This document shows positions 1 to 7,944 of a DNA stretch of 12,488 nucleotides, piece after piece. The notes beneath the pieces are model-generated. The model ran no database searches. It saw only the letters and a list, made by a program, of their open reading frames with translations, and was not told the DNA's origin. How positions within the stretch are numbered: position 1 is the first letter of the stretch; the number at the start of each line of letters is the position of its first letter. Made by a program: the position numbers and the translations under genes. The DNA comes from JARRRL01 sp037380725 (lineage in GTDB: Bacteria; Pseudomonadota; Gammaproteobacteria; Pseudomonadales; JANQJO01). Where the stretch lies: contig JARRRL010000130.1 in NCBI GenBank assembly GCA_037380725.1, positions 1-12,488 of the forward strand, read 5' to 3'.

Positions 1-96
1 AGAGGTGCTTTGAAGGTAAATAAAGGGGGTGGGTTTAACGCGGATTTTATACGTGAATACATCAAGGATCAGTATGTGCTTCGTGGTATTGATTAA
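1..96 (+). CDS. 3' end of an unrecognised gene (partial)
   Basis: The first reading frame is open from the window edge to a TAA at 94-96 and gives 31 residues ending in YVLRGID. The fragment is too short to assign to a family; its basic and aromatic mix (for example ADFIREYIKDQY) is consistent with a real C-terminus but proves nothing. It lies just before an RTX-protein fragment, so it could be part of the same decayed locus or an independent upstream gene. The call rests only on the open frame. Confidence 0.35.
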   Translation, partial: RGALKVNKGGGFNADFIREYIKDQYVLRGID

Positions 97-181
97 AAAA
101 GGAGTGCTGAAGAAGAGAGTGTGGAGAAAAAGAATCAAAATGCGTCAAACACCATTGCTTTGAATATTTTGATAGATAATA

Positions 182-680
182 TTGAAAATAGATCATTACC
201 TGGGAAGTGCTGAAGAAATTGAATTGCTGGAGATCGAAGGCGAAACCTACGGGATGCGTGTTTTTTTAATGAATTATACGGTGGATATGCTGGGCGCAAC
301 GGAAGCTAATAACGTGCTGTACGGTACGGACGAAGCGAACATCGGTAATGGCTGGCGGGTAATGATCGACTCTATGGCTATGGAGGTGACGATCTATTGA
401 GGGGGGATGCGGGCATAGATACCTTGTATGGCCAGGCCGGTGACGATCGCCTGGAGGGCGGCGCGGATCGGGATGCTCTGTATGGGGATGTTGGCGATGA
501 TGTTTTTATCAAATTGAATCAATTGAAGTGGGTAATGCTGTTCTCATGAATACGCAGGTCGATCAATTGGTCTCGGCAATGGCGGCGTATGATAGTCCCC
601 AGGGTGCGGGTTCTGTCGTACCTCAGGCGGTGCGGGAAGAATTGGCTCCAGTGATTGCGCAGACCTGGCAAATAATATGA
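182..680 (+). pseudogene. RTX (haemolysin-type Ca-binding) protein fragment, frameshifted
   Basis: Three frames must be joined to read this remnant. From 182 the frame gives a segment (HYLGSAEEIELLEIEGETYG) like the HCBP-related domain that precedes RTX repeats, then NNVLYGTDE. At about 358 the signal moves to another frame, which carries RTX nonapeptides: GNDRLYGYGGDD, GIDTLYGQAGDDRLEGGADRD, GDVGDDVFI. At about 510 it moves again, and 546-680 gives the usual RTX tail: VDQLVSAMAAYD and then LAPVIAQTWQ. The domain order matches secreted RTX proteins, whose repeats bind calcium outside the cell, but the frame is broken twice and the region before 175 has stops in the first coding frame. I read it as the 3' remnant of a larger RTX gene. 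Two sequencing errors in 150 bp could give the same picture but are less likely. Confidence 0.8.
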
Positions 681-763
681 ATGGGCTAGGAACAGAAGGA
701 AATATGATAAATTCTGTCAACAATGGGTTCTGTTTTGCCCAGGCATAGCGGGGTGCTAAAAAG

Positions 764-791
764 CGGCGTAACCCTCGAAGTGGTTGCGCCG
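764..791 (+). terminator. Hairpin after the RTX remnant, possible terminator
   Basis: CGGCGTAACC (764-773) pairs with GGTTGCGCCG (782-791) over 10 bp with one T-G wobble and an 8-base loop. It lies about 85 bp after the RTX stop. There is no U-run directly after it (TGGGGCGGATTTC follows), so intrinsic termination is not certain; it may be the old terminator of the RTX gene or only a stable stem. Confidence 0.35.
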
Positions 792-1421
792 TGGGGCGGA
801 TTTCTTGTCAGGCTGCAAATGCTTAATTTTAGACCAATCGAAATTTCTCAATCCATGCCTTACTGCCATACTTTAACTTCTTAGCTGCCCAAAAAAGGTG
901 ATTGAAACATGGGGCAGTCAAGTGTTAAATTTTTTTCACTGCCACATATCTGAATATTTGGTTCACAATAAGATCTTAATTATTCTCATGTAAATCAGTT
1001 GGTTGATAACAGCTCCTAGACCTCGTCAAGCAACTTCAAGCGGATTCCACTCCCAGGACGAAGCTTACAATACCAAATTACTCACACTCAGTGAGAAGCT
1101 CCTTTCGCAAATTGCCTCACTACTGCAATAGAAACCGACGAATAACCTAGACAAGGTCTGCAATTTTGGACTCAGTCATTTTAAAAAAATCTGCACGAAA
1201 CACGGGCTCGCAGCGCACATAGCACTGTCGTGAACCTCGTAACCGACAAATTTGTGTCCATACAAGTCTAAAAAAGTACAAATAATAAAACCGCCCATTA
1301 ACTCGAAACCATCGATAAGGCATACTTGTTCTGTGTTGACGATGGAACGATTATGACTTTCATTTTGAAGAAATGAGTTCTTGAAAAAAAGAGTGAATGG
1401 GCGATATAAAGATGGTTGAAA

Positions 1422-1427
1422 TATAAT
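1422..1427 (+). promoter_or_regulatory. Candidate -10 box for the export operon
   Basis: A perfect TATAAT lies about 15 bases before the AGGAGG of the first operon gene. No good -35 hexamer is found 16-18 bases upstream (TGGGCG is the nearest), so the promoter would be weak or activator-dependent. The transcript would have a very short leader. Confidence 0.4.
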
Positions 1428-1441
1428 CTGTTGTTTTGGGT

Positions 1442-1447
1442 AGGAGG
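1442..1447 (+). promoter_or_regulatory. AGGAGG ribosome-binding site that decides the start
   Basis: AGGAGG stands 4 bases before an ATG at 1452 and 6 bases before a GTG at 1454. The ATG frame closes after 21 codons, whereas the GTG is in frame with the LolA-like protein. The site therefore argues for the GTG start, unless a frameshift has separated the ATG from the gene. Confidence 0.5.
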
Positions 1448-1453
1448 TGTTAT

Positions 1454-2344
1454 GTGGGGTGTTTTCGGTGTGTCATCAAAGTGCGGGAATATTTTTTTAA
1501 CCCAAGAGGCCGTGTAGCCAGGCGTGGCCTGAAAGGTAAATTGCTGTGCTGTTGCGTACAAGTGTGTTGTGTTCAAATGGGTGGTTTTCTTGGAAATGTG
1601 GCACTTGCGGACTCGGAGGCGATCGCGGAACCGGATGCGACGGTGTTGGTGCGTAAAGCACTGAATCAATGGCGTGGTCTCAATTCGTACAGCGAAGTGA
1701 CCATGACCATTCATCGACCGGACTGGGAACGTCGGATGAGTATGAAGGGCTGGACCCGTGGTGAGCAGGATGCCTTGATTCGTTTTACGGCCCCGACGAA
1801 AGATGCCGGGAACGCAACCTTAAAACTAGGCAGCAAAATGTGGTTGTTTGCCCCGAAGTTAAATCAAGTTATCCAGTTACCGGCAAGCATGATGACGCAA
1901 TCCTGGATGGGCAGTGACTTTTCGTATAATGATTTGGCTAAATCTGATCAGGTGATTTCGGATTTTACCCTCACTGTGCTTGGCCGCTCAGAAGAAAATG
2001 ATCACACCCTGTATACCATTGAGGCGATTCCCAAACCGGATGCACCAGTGGTGTGGGGAAAAGAAGTGTTGGTGATACGGGATGATTTCATTTTGATGTC
2101 GGAACAGTTTTACGACCAGGCGATGCAGCGGGTGAAAGAAATGGTCACCTTAAAGATTGCCCCACTCGGGGGACGTACTTACCCCGTATTAATGCGTATG
2201 AAGAATTTGGAAGAGCTGGACCACTGGACAGAGGTGGCGACAGACAGCGCGCAGTTTAATCTGTCCATACCGGATTATATTTTCACGCAGGCGAATTTAC
2301 GCCACCCCAGACCCTGGTCTGGAGCTGGGTCAGAGCAGCGTTGA
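1454..2344 (+). CDS. LolA-like outer membrane lipoprotein-sorting protein (periplasmic carrier)
   Basis: The protein resembles the LolA-like 'outer membrane lipoprotein-sorting protein' family: half-barrel periplasmic carriers that accept a lipid or lipoprotein from an ABC transporter or RND pump. Typical stretches are WTRGEQDALIRFTAP, the segment MWLFAPKLNQVIQLP, DFSYNDLAKSDQ and TYPVLMRMKNLEELD. The mature part is about 244 residues, normal for the family. A signal-peptide-like stretch (RRGLKGK, then a Cys-rich hydrophobic core, then NVALA before DSEAIA) predicts cleavage after ALA. The GTG at 1454 is chosen for its AGGAGG; it leaves an unusually long basic segment before the hydrophobic core, so a later start such as the GTG at 1481, or an early frameshift, remains possible. 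It is the first gene of the operon, 26 bp before the first permease. The cargo cannot be told from sequence. Confidence 0.85.
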   Translation: MGCFRCVIKVREYFFNPRGRVARRGLKGKLLCCCVQVCCVQMGGFLGNVALADSEAIAEPDATVLVRKALNQWRGLNSYSEVTMTIHRPDWERRMSMKGWTRGEQDALIRFTAPTKDAGNATLKLGSKMWLFAPKLNQVIQLPASMMTQSWMGSDFSYNDLAKSDQVISDFTLTVLGRSEENDHTLYTIEAIPKPDAPVVWGKEVLVIRDDFILMSEQFYDQAMQRVKEMVTLKIAPLGGRTYPVLMRMKNLEELDHWTEVATDSAQFNLSIPDYIFTQANLRHPRPWSGAGSEQR

Positions 2345-2370
2345 TGCGCCGGTGATACAAGGAGCTAAAC

Positions 2371-3603
2371 ATGATCGTTTCGCTGGCCTGGCGTAACATG
2401 TGGCGGCAACCCCGACGGACCGTGCTGAGTGCATCAGCGGTGGCGCTGACCGGGATTATTTTGGTGTTTCTGCCCGCGCTGCAGTTGGGCAGTTATCAAG
2501 CTATGATCACGGCCAGTATCAGCGTATTGGATGGCGTTGCACAGATTCAGCGTACGGCGTACTTGGATGAACCGAGTCTGCGAGAATCGTTTCTCCCGAC
2601 GGCATCAATGCAACAGTCGATTCAGCGACAAATGCCCGGTGTTACGTTGGTTAAACGCGCGAATGGTTTTGCGCTGCTGTCTACAGAAACGCGCAGCCGA
2701 GGTGCGCAGATTGTGGGGGTTGATGCGTCACAGGAAGCGCAGGTATCGCGATTACCCAACAACATCCTGCAAGGTCGTTATCTCAGTGCCCGTGATGTGG
2801 AAACCAATGATGAAATTGTACTGGGTGAAACGCTTGCGAAAAATTTAAAAGTAGGCGTGGGCGATCGCGTTACGCTACTGGGGGCGGGCCGGGACGGTTC
2901 ATTGGCGGTGGATGTGTTGCGCGTGGTGGGAATAGTGACTTCCGGTTTCAAGCAACTGGATCGCCAATTGGCGCAGATACCGCTGTCGCGATTTGATGCA
3001 ACGTTTTCGATGGAACAGCACATTCACGCTTGGGTGATCGCGGATTCAGCAAAGCGTTTGCTTCGCCGTTACCCCGTGGCATTGCATTCGATTTTACAGC
3101 AGTCGGATTTGGCTTTGCGCGATTGGCGCGCCATGCAACCGGCCTTGCTGAATGCCATTAAACTGGACATCAGTTCCGCCTTGGCTATGTACGCGATCCT
3201 GATTGTGGTCATTGTATTTTCTTTGTTAAATAGTGGATTGATGTCGGTGTTGGCGCGAACGCGTGAATTCGGTGTGTTGTTAGCGCTGGGCGTTCAACCC
3301 AAGGTGCTTGGGAAAATTGTTTGGTGCGAATCGCTATTGGTGTCGTTCCTGGGTCTCGGGATCGGACTGATTGTGGGGGTGGCGATCAGTTATTATTTTC
3401 AACGAGTGGGTATAACATTCAGTGGTGCCGAAGCGGTATTTCGAGAGTTTGGCTTGACCGCTATATTGTATCCTCGTCTCAGCGCTGTGAGTGTGTTGTT
3501 GGGGCCAGCGTGTATTGCGATCAGCGTATCAGTGGCCGGATTGTATCCGGTGTGGCGCATCAGCAAGTTGGAAATTGTGCCCGCCATGCGCAAGCCAAGC
3601 TAG
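2371..3603 (+). CDS. ABC transporter permease, FtsX/MacB/LolC-E fold (first of pair)
   Basis: This is a 410-residue inner-membrane permease. A transmembrane helix at about residues 17-40 follows the basic motif AWRNMWRQPRRT. A large periplasmic domain (about 41-265) of MacB-PCD type comes next, then three helices at about 268-293, 312-340 and 368-393. REFGVLLALGV after the second helix is the conserved cytoplasmic segment of the FtsX family, which touches the ATPase. The ATG has AAGGAG eight bases upstream. The four-helix plan matches LolC/LolE and MacB rather than nutrient importers: such permeases drive movement of lipoproteins, lipids or peptides in the periplasm by mechanotransmission. 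It probably forms a heterodimer with the next permease. An envelope-lipid role is inferred from the LolA-like neighbour. Confidence 0.88.
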   Translation: MIVSLAWRNMWRQPRRTVLSASAVALTGIILVFLPALQLGSYQAMITASISVLDGVAQIQRTAYLDEPSLRESFLPTASMQQSIQRQMPGVTLVKRANGFALLSTETRSRGAQIVGVDASQEAQVSRLPNNILQGRYLSARDVETNDEIVLGETLAKNLKVGVGDRVTLLGAGRDGSLAVDVLRVVGIVTSGFKQLDRQLAQIPLSRFDATFSMEQHIHAWVIADSAKRLLRRYPVALHSILQQSDLALRDWRAMQPALLNAIKLDISSALAMYAILIVVIVFSLLNSGLMSVLARTREFGVLLALGVQPKVLGKIVWCESLLVSFLGLGIGLIVGVAISYYFQRVGITFSGAEAVFREFGLTAILYPRLSAVSVLLGPACIAISVSVAGLYPVWRISKLEIVPAMRKPS

Positions 3604-3659
3604 AGCTAAGGTCAAGCTCGTGTGGGGCGTGTGAGGGTGGGGCATAGGGATACCTTAAA

Positions 3660-4883
3660 ATGGATACTTTGAAACTGATTGTGCCGTTGGCTTGGCGTAA
3701 CGTATGGCGGAACCCACGGCGTACTGGGCTGACGATGTTGGCCATTTTTGTTGCGGTCTTATCCATGGTGTTGATGGGTGCTTTCATGCGCGCCTGGTCG
3801 CGCAGTGCGTTAGTGGAAACCATCAATAATTTAACGGGTCATGGACAAATTCATGCGCCTGGGTATTTGGATGACCCCAGCGTGGATCATCGCATTCATC
3901 AATTACCCGTTGCGCTACAACAGACCTTGGCGCAAGCGCCCATCGTTCATATGGCGCAGCGTGTACGTGTACCTGCCATGTTGAAAACGGAGCGTGAAAG
4001 CGCGCCAGTGGAACTCTACGGTATTCAACCGCGTGCGGAAGAGGGATTGTCATTTATTGCTGATGCGGTGATCGATGGTCGCTATTTTCAAGCGCCCGAT
4101 GAGCGCGGGATTTTGCTTGGAGCCCAACTGGCGAAACGATTACAGACGCAGCGGGGGCGTCGATTGCTGGTGCTGAGTCAGGGGATTGATGGCACCATTC
4201 AAGAGCGGGCTTATCCAATTATTGGCATTTTTTCGGCAACATCGTTGCTGGAAAAAACCACCGTTTACCTCACCTTGCCGCAAGCGCAATCGTTGTTGCA
4301 AATGGGATCGGACATTTCTGAGATTGCGTATCGTCTTGATCACGAAGACGCGGCGGCGGCAGTGGCTAGGACCTTGGCGTCGCAGGCTCCGAATCTTCAG
4401 GTTTTGGCCTGGGATGCCTTGCAACCGTTCACGAAAGCCATGTTAAAAATGAGTGATGGTTCGATGTTAATTTGGATATTGGTGTCATTCGGCGTGGTGT
4501 CCTTTGGGTTAATGAATACCTTGTTAATGGCGGTTTTTGAACGTGTGCACGAGTTTGGTTTATTGCAAGCCTTGGGCATGAGACCGCAGTGGTTGTTGCT
4601 GCAACTGTTGATGGAGTCCACGTGGATGATTGGCTTGGCTACGGGGCTCGGTTTGATCGTGGGCGTGGTGCTGGTGCTGTCTGCGGCGGATGGGATTAAC
4701 CTGGGCATTGGGGCCAGTTATCTGGGTGTGGCGCAGGTGGTGTATCCGCGAGTCGATGCGGGAGAGGTGGCGTTGATCGGCGGCAGCGTTCTTGTACTTG
4801 GCTTGCTGACGAGTTTGTATCCAGCGATTAAAGCGGCGAGTCAGGTACCCATGGAAGTGTTGAGCAAAGCCGCTCAAGCCTGA
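3660..4883 (+). CDS. ABC transporter permease, FtsX/MacB/LolC-E fold (second of pair)
   Basis: This 407-residue permease is clearly related to the preceding one: the same start motif (AWRNVWRNPRRT), a first helix at about 19-42, a periplasmic domain to about 262, and three C-terminal helices around 268-293, 315-340 and 371-393. HEFGLLQALGMRP is the FtsX-family cytoplasmic motif. The C-terminus (PMEVLSKA) resembles the usual end of these permeases. The gene starts 56 bp after its partner's stop; the site before the ATG is weak (AGGGAT), so coupling to upstream translation is possible. With its partner and the LolD-like ATPase it would make a heterodimeric LolCDE-like complex. It differs enough from the first permease to be an old paralogue rather than a recent copy. 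Confidence 0.88.
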   Translation: MDTLKLIVPLAWRNVWRNPRRTGLTMLAIFVAVLSMVLMGAFMRAWSRSALVETINNLTGHGQIHAPGYLDDPSVDHRIHQLPVALQQTLAQAPIVHMAQRVRVPAMLKTERESAPVELYGIQPRAEEGLSFIADAVIDGRYFQAPDERGILLGAQLAKRLQTQRGRRLLVLSQGIDGTIQERAYPIIGIFSATSLLEKTTVYLTLPQAQSLLQMGSDISEIAYRLDHEDAAAAVARTLASQAPNLQVLAWDALQPFTKAMLKMSDGSMLIWILVSFGVVSFGLMNTLLMAVFERVHEFGLLQALGMRPQWLLLQLLMESTWMIGLATGLGLIVGVVLVLSAADGINLGIGASYLGVAQVVYPRVDAGEVALIGGSVLVLGLLTSLYPAIKAASQVPMEVLSKAAQA

Positions 4884-4933
4884 GTGTGCTTATTAAAGTT
4901 GGAATGGAATAAGTTGGAAGGGAAAAAATCGGA

Positions 4934-5683
4934 ATGGGTGTCACGATGGAAAACACCGAAACGCCAAGCCCGCTGGTTGAGTGCGAAGGCGTCGTTAAGA
5001 TTTATCAGCAAGGCCATATTCAAGTGGCGGCGCTCCGTGGTGTGGATCTTACGATCCAGCGGGGTGAATTTGTTTCGTTGGCTGGTGTGTCAGGCTCTGG
5101 AAAAACCACGCTATTGAATGTCATTGGGGGGCTGGATACGCTTACGGCGGGTGAAATTCGAATGGATGGCATCGCGTTGTCCAGTCTCAATAAGCGTCAG
5201 CTTGCGGATGTGCGGCTGAATAAAATTGGGTTTGTGTTTCAGTCGTACAACTTGATTCCGGTGCTCAGCGCTTATGAGAATGTGGAGTTTATTTTACAAA
5301 TGCAAGGGATGGCGCTCGCTCAGCGTCGCGAGCTGTCGCATCGCATTTTATCGCGCGTTGGATTGGCCGATGTGGGACATCGTTTTCCCGCCGCACTCTC
5401 GGGTGGACAACAGCAGCGTGTGGCGGTTGCACGCGCCTTGGTGAGTAATCCGGTGATGATCCTAGCGGATGAGCCTACAGCGAATTTGGACAGTCACTGT
5501 TCGAACGAGTTGTTAACGCTCATGGCCGAACTCAATGAAGAATCGTGCACCACGTTTATTGTGGCGACGCACGATCCAAGAGTGATGGCGTTCACCAAAC
5601 GCAACATCGTCATTAAAGATGGTAAAGTGGCGGAGGATCAAATAAAGAGTGAAGCTGACGCCGAGATTTGTGGCCGTGTATGA
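4934..5683 (+). CDS. ABC transporter ATP-binding protein, LolD/MacB-type
   Basis: All ABC ATPase motifs are present in 249 residues: Walker A GVSGSGKTT (about 53-61), the Q-loop FQSYNLIPVLSAYENVEF, the signature LSGGQQQRVAVARALV, Walker B ILADEPTANLD and the H-loop VATHD. The segment after the Q-loop and the 'DSxxSxELLxLMxELNEE' type ending place it in the LolD/MacB/FtsE subgroup, which works with FtsX-fold permeases. It would power the two permeases encoded just upstream. The ATG at 4934 has AAGGGA ten bases before it; an in-frame ATG at 4946 is an alternative. Its TGA overlaps the start of the next gene (ATGA at 5680-5683), so the barrel protein is probably translated by coupling. Confidence 0.93.
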   Translation: MGVTMENTETPSPLVECEGVVKIYQQGHIQVAALRGVDLTIQRGEFVSLAGVSGSGKTTLLNVIGGLDTLTAGEIRMDGIALSSLNKRQLADVRLNKIGFVFQSYNLIPVLSAYENVEFILQMQGMALAQRRELSHRILSRVGLADVGHRFPAALSGGQQQRVAVARALVSNPVMILADEPTANLDSHCSNELLTLMAELNEESCTTFIVATHDPRVMAFTKRNIVIKDGKVAEDQIKSEADAEICGRV

Positions 5684-7020
5684 AAAAGGCTGTGGAGAAG
5701 GTGAATAAAAAGTGGAAGAATAAAAAATGGAAATTGAAAAAGCGCGGATTTTTACTTGTGTGCTTAATGGTTGTGCTGTCGAGTGCGGCGCTGTGCTGTG
5801 TGCGCCGAGCGCTGGCGTCGACCCAGGTGATCCATGAATTACAGTGGTTATCGACTAACGGTGTGGCGGCGTCAAGCTCTGTTATGGCGCAGGCAGGCGC
5901 TCAACGGAGCCTGTGGCATCAGGCAAATTACCGTTTTCGTTTCGATTGGCAGGATGCTTTGGCATCAGACCACAGTTGGGCATTTGATCTGGATTATACG
6001 CTTCGAGCACAGCACGGTAGCTCTGTGATCGGTTTGAACCAGTTTGATACCGATGAGCGGAATAATTGGTTTGATTGGTCTTGGCCGATTTACCACACTC
6101 ACGCCGGTGCGGCGCGCCATCAAATTGAGCGCGCAAACGTCGTGTACACGAACGCGCAATGGGCGATTAAAATTGGTCGTCAATCGATTACCTGGGGTAA
6201 TGGGGTTTTGTTCCAACCGATGGATTTGTTTAATCCGTTTGCGCCGGATGCGATTGATACCCGTTATAAACCCGGCATTGACATGTTGTATGCGCAGCGC
6301 TTATTTGCCTCAGGTGGCGATTGGCAATTGTTGTGGATTCCGCGACGGTCGAGTCAGAGGGCTGTTGCTGTTGAGGGGAGCGCCGTTGCCAACTCAGACC
6401 TCGAAGTGGAAGATTCCGTCGCTATGAAAGGGTTATTTTATACGGGTGTTTGGCAATGGGATGTGATGCTAGCCCAAGACGATGGTGAGCGGGCCGCTGG
6501 TGTGGGCTTGACCGCTCCTTGGGGGCAGGCGCTCTGGAAACTGGATTGGGTGGTAAATGAATGGACACCTGATGTGGTGCATTCGGTGGATGTGAATGTT
6601 CAATACAGTTGGCAATGGGGTGAGCGACCGGTTAACGGAATCGTAGAATATTATCGAAATGGCTTTGCGACAGGAACTGATATATATACAGATTATATTG
6701 AAGCGAAATTAGTGCAGCGCTTGTTGCGCGGTCAATTGTTCACATTAGGAAAAGATCACTTGGTTTTGGTCGCGCGCGTGCAGTGGTTGCCCTTATGGTT
6801 TGTGAGTTCAACAGTGGTTTACCAAATAAACGATCACAGTCACTTGTGGTTGTTGGATGTGGATTACAACAGTGGGGAAAATTCAACCTTGAGCTTTGGC
6901 GTTAAAGTAGCTACTGGTAAGCGAGGTACGGAGTATGGTGGGTATTATCGTGATGACACGAATCGTGAAGCGCTTGCCAAGCCATCGCAATGTTATGTTC
7001 AATACGAAGTGTATTTTTAA
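5680..7020 (+). CDS. Outer-membrane beta-barrel protein of the export operon
   Basis: The predicted protein has 446 residues: a very basic start (about 25 residues, many Lys), a hydrophobic core (FLLVCLMVVLSSAALCC) and a likely cleavage after RRALA. The mature part shows alternating polar and aromatic strands and ends in QYEVYF, a terminal-Phe beta-signal as used by the BAM complex. The segment AIKIGRQSITWGNGVLFQP, followed by DLFNPFAPDAIDTRYKPGID, resembles a motif seen in porin-like barrels of the DUF1302 kind; I cannot assign a family name firmly. The start ATG overlaps the ATPase stop, which ties it to the transporter. It may be the outer-membrane acceptor or exit for the cargo. Its last 138 bp are overlapped by the antisense end of EF-hand copy A, and no terminator is seen after it. 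Confidence 0.75.
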   Translation: MKKAVEKVNKKWKNKKWKLKKRGFLLVCLMVVLSSAALCCVRRALASTQVIHELQWLSTNGVAASSSVMAQAGAQRSLWHQANYRFRFDWQDALASDHSWAFDLDYTLRAQHGSSVIGLNQFDTDERNNWFDWSWPIYHTHAGAARHQIERANVVYTNAQWAIKIGRQSITWGNGVLFQPMDLFNPFAPDAIDTRYKPGIDMLYAQRLFASGGDWQLLWIPRRSSQRAVAVEGSAVANSDLEVEDSVAMKGLFYTGVWQWDVMLAQDDGERAAGVGLTAPWGQALWKLDWVVNEWTPDVVHSVDVNVQYSWQWGERPVNGIVEYYRNGFATGTDIYTDYIEAKLVQRLLRGQLFTLGKDHLVLVARVQWLPLWFVSSTVVYQINDHSHLWLLDVDYNSGENSTLSFGVKVATGKRGTEYGGYYRDDTNREALAKPSQCYVQYEVYF

Positions 7021-7932
7021 AGTGTGGACATGATTATTCTTTTTGTTGTTGGCGATTTGTATATCGCGCCAGAGCTCATCGCCAAAGTCAAAATGTTCAA
7101 TGATTCTGGGTTTGACGGGGTTGGCTGGTTCGACGTCCATTTTTTCGGATAGATTTTTTTGAAACGCCACCAGTTCCCAATGCTTGATCAAGCCATTTCC
7201 TCTTTTATTAATCTTCGTAAAATACTGATCGATCACTTTTGCTGCATTGACGACATCGGGGGGGAAATGATTAGGATGTTTCAGAATTTCTTTAATGTCA
7301 TCACGTCCGATGATGCCATCCCATCCGGATGCGTCTGGGTTTGCGGACTCCAATTGACCAAATAAATCTGAATTTTCTAGAACGGCACGTAACGACTCAC
7401 AACCGATTATCATGTTCAGGCCGTGTGGATTGGCGGTGATTAAAATTTCCACCGGACTCGCTGGTGTTGAGTCCGTTTCTGCAGGGGCCTGTGCAGCAGC
7501 GACGGTTTTGTCTGAATATTTATCTGGGTGATCGAGAACGTAATGGATGTCCTCCCATGAAATCATACCATCGTGTGTCTTATCGGGCGACTGCGCTGAA
7601 TCCAACTGAGCAAATGCATTTTTGTTTTCCAGGAGTTTCCTCAGGGCATGACTGGTTTGTTTCGGTTCGTTTTCCTGGCTGGTGTATGCTTTGGATTGTG
7701 CAGGTGTGTTGTCGGCAGGGGGTTGATTACAACAGTTGCCGTCATTGCTTAGGTATAAAAAAAGTCGATTCAGTAACTTCTTGTGCTGTGGGTTTATGTG
7801 AAATTCTACTGGAACTGTGTCACTGTCATTGGGTTTGGGTTCTAATTGTGTTTTTTTATTATTGTCTGGATTGGTTTCGCTTGGAGTGGGGGTGTACGCA
7901 TTGCCTGTGTGAGTTGTGTCGACGGTGCTCAT
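6883..7932 (-). CDS. EF-hand protein, copy A (C-terminus replaced by read-through)
   Basis: This 349-residue protein is a paralogue of copy B at 8712-9740. It has a disordered Ser/Thr/Pro/Asn-rich start, a conserved helix with a NCCN motif (about 64-69), and EF-hand-like units of the form LRxLLEN-FxQLDSA-loop. Loop 1 (DKTHDGMISWED, 117-128) is canonical. The loop near 200-212 (ASGWDGIIGRDD) is irregular. The last loop (NKRGNGLIKHWE, 242-253) has lost acidic ligands that copy B keeps. About 27 residues containing one EF-like segment are missing relative to B after residue 149. From about residue 301 the homology stops and the frame runs on into the antisense strand of the barrel gene. The start has GGAG eight bases upstream. 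The LD-A-DG-I-DL pattern recalls calcium-binding repeats of HrpF/NolX-like secreted proteins, and no signal peptide is seen. Function is unknown. Confidence 0.75.
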   Translation of the reverse strand: MSTVDTTHTGNAYTPTPSETNPDNNKKTQLEPKPNDSDTVPVEFHINPQHKKLLNRLFLYLSNDGNCCNQPPADNTPAQSKAYTSQENEPKQTSHALRKLLENKNAFAQLDSAQSPDKTHDGMISWEDIHYVLDHPDKYSDKTVAAAQAPAETDSTPASPVEILITANPHGLNMIIGCESLRAVLENSDLFGQLESANPDASGWDGIIGRDDIKEILKHPNHFPPDVVNAAKVIDQYFTKINKRGNGLIKHWELVAFQKNLSEKMDVEPANPVKPRIIEHFDFGDELWRDIQIANNKKNNHVHTLKIHFVLNITLRWLGKRFTIRVITIIPTILRTSLTSSYFNAKAQG

Positions 7933-7944
7933 GGGGGCTACTCC

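Larger units (their letters stand above)
681..1435. other. About 750 bp without a recognisable gene
   Basis: No frame here gives a recognisable protein on either strand. The only structured element I see is the hairpin at 764-791. A plus-strand stretch around 990-1131 stays open for about 40 codons and another around 1134-1201 for about 20, but they are separated by stops and resemble no family I know. The sequence is AT-rich and looks like decayed DNA or an old insertion between the RTX remnant and the export operon. Confidence 0.5.

Noticed and set aside
764..791. Integron attC-like site at the GTAACC/GGTTGC hairpin
   Set aside because: The stem contains no proper RYYYAAC/GTTRRRY core pair with unpaired bases, and no cassette gene or integrase is seen.
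990..1201. Two short open stretches on the plus strand that might be a decayed regulator or transposase
   Set aside because: They are broken by stops and carry no motif I can name; no inverted repeats or target duplications are visible.
1298..1714. Open minus-strand frame of 138 codons
   Set aside because: It overlaps the start of the LolA-like gene antisense, has an unnatural composition rich in His, Thr and Phe, and matches no family; a shadow of the coding strand.
4397..4877. Minus-strand open frames of about 100 codons inside the second permease gene
   Set aside because: They are composition-driven shadows of the permease coding strand and have no family features.
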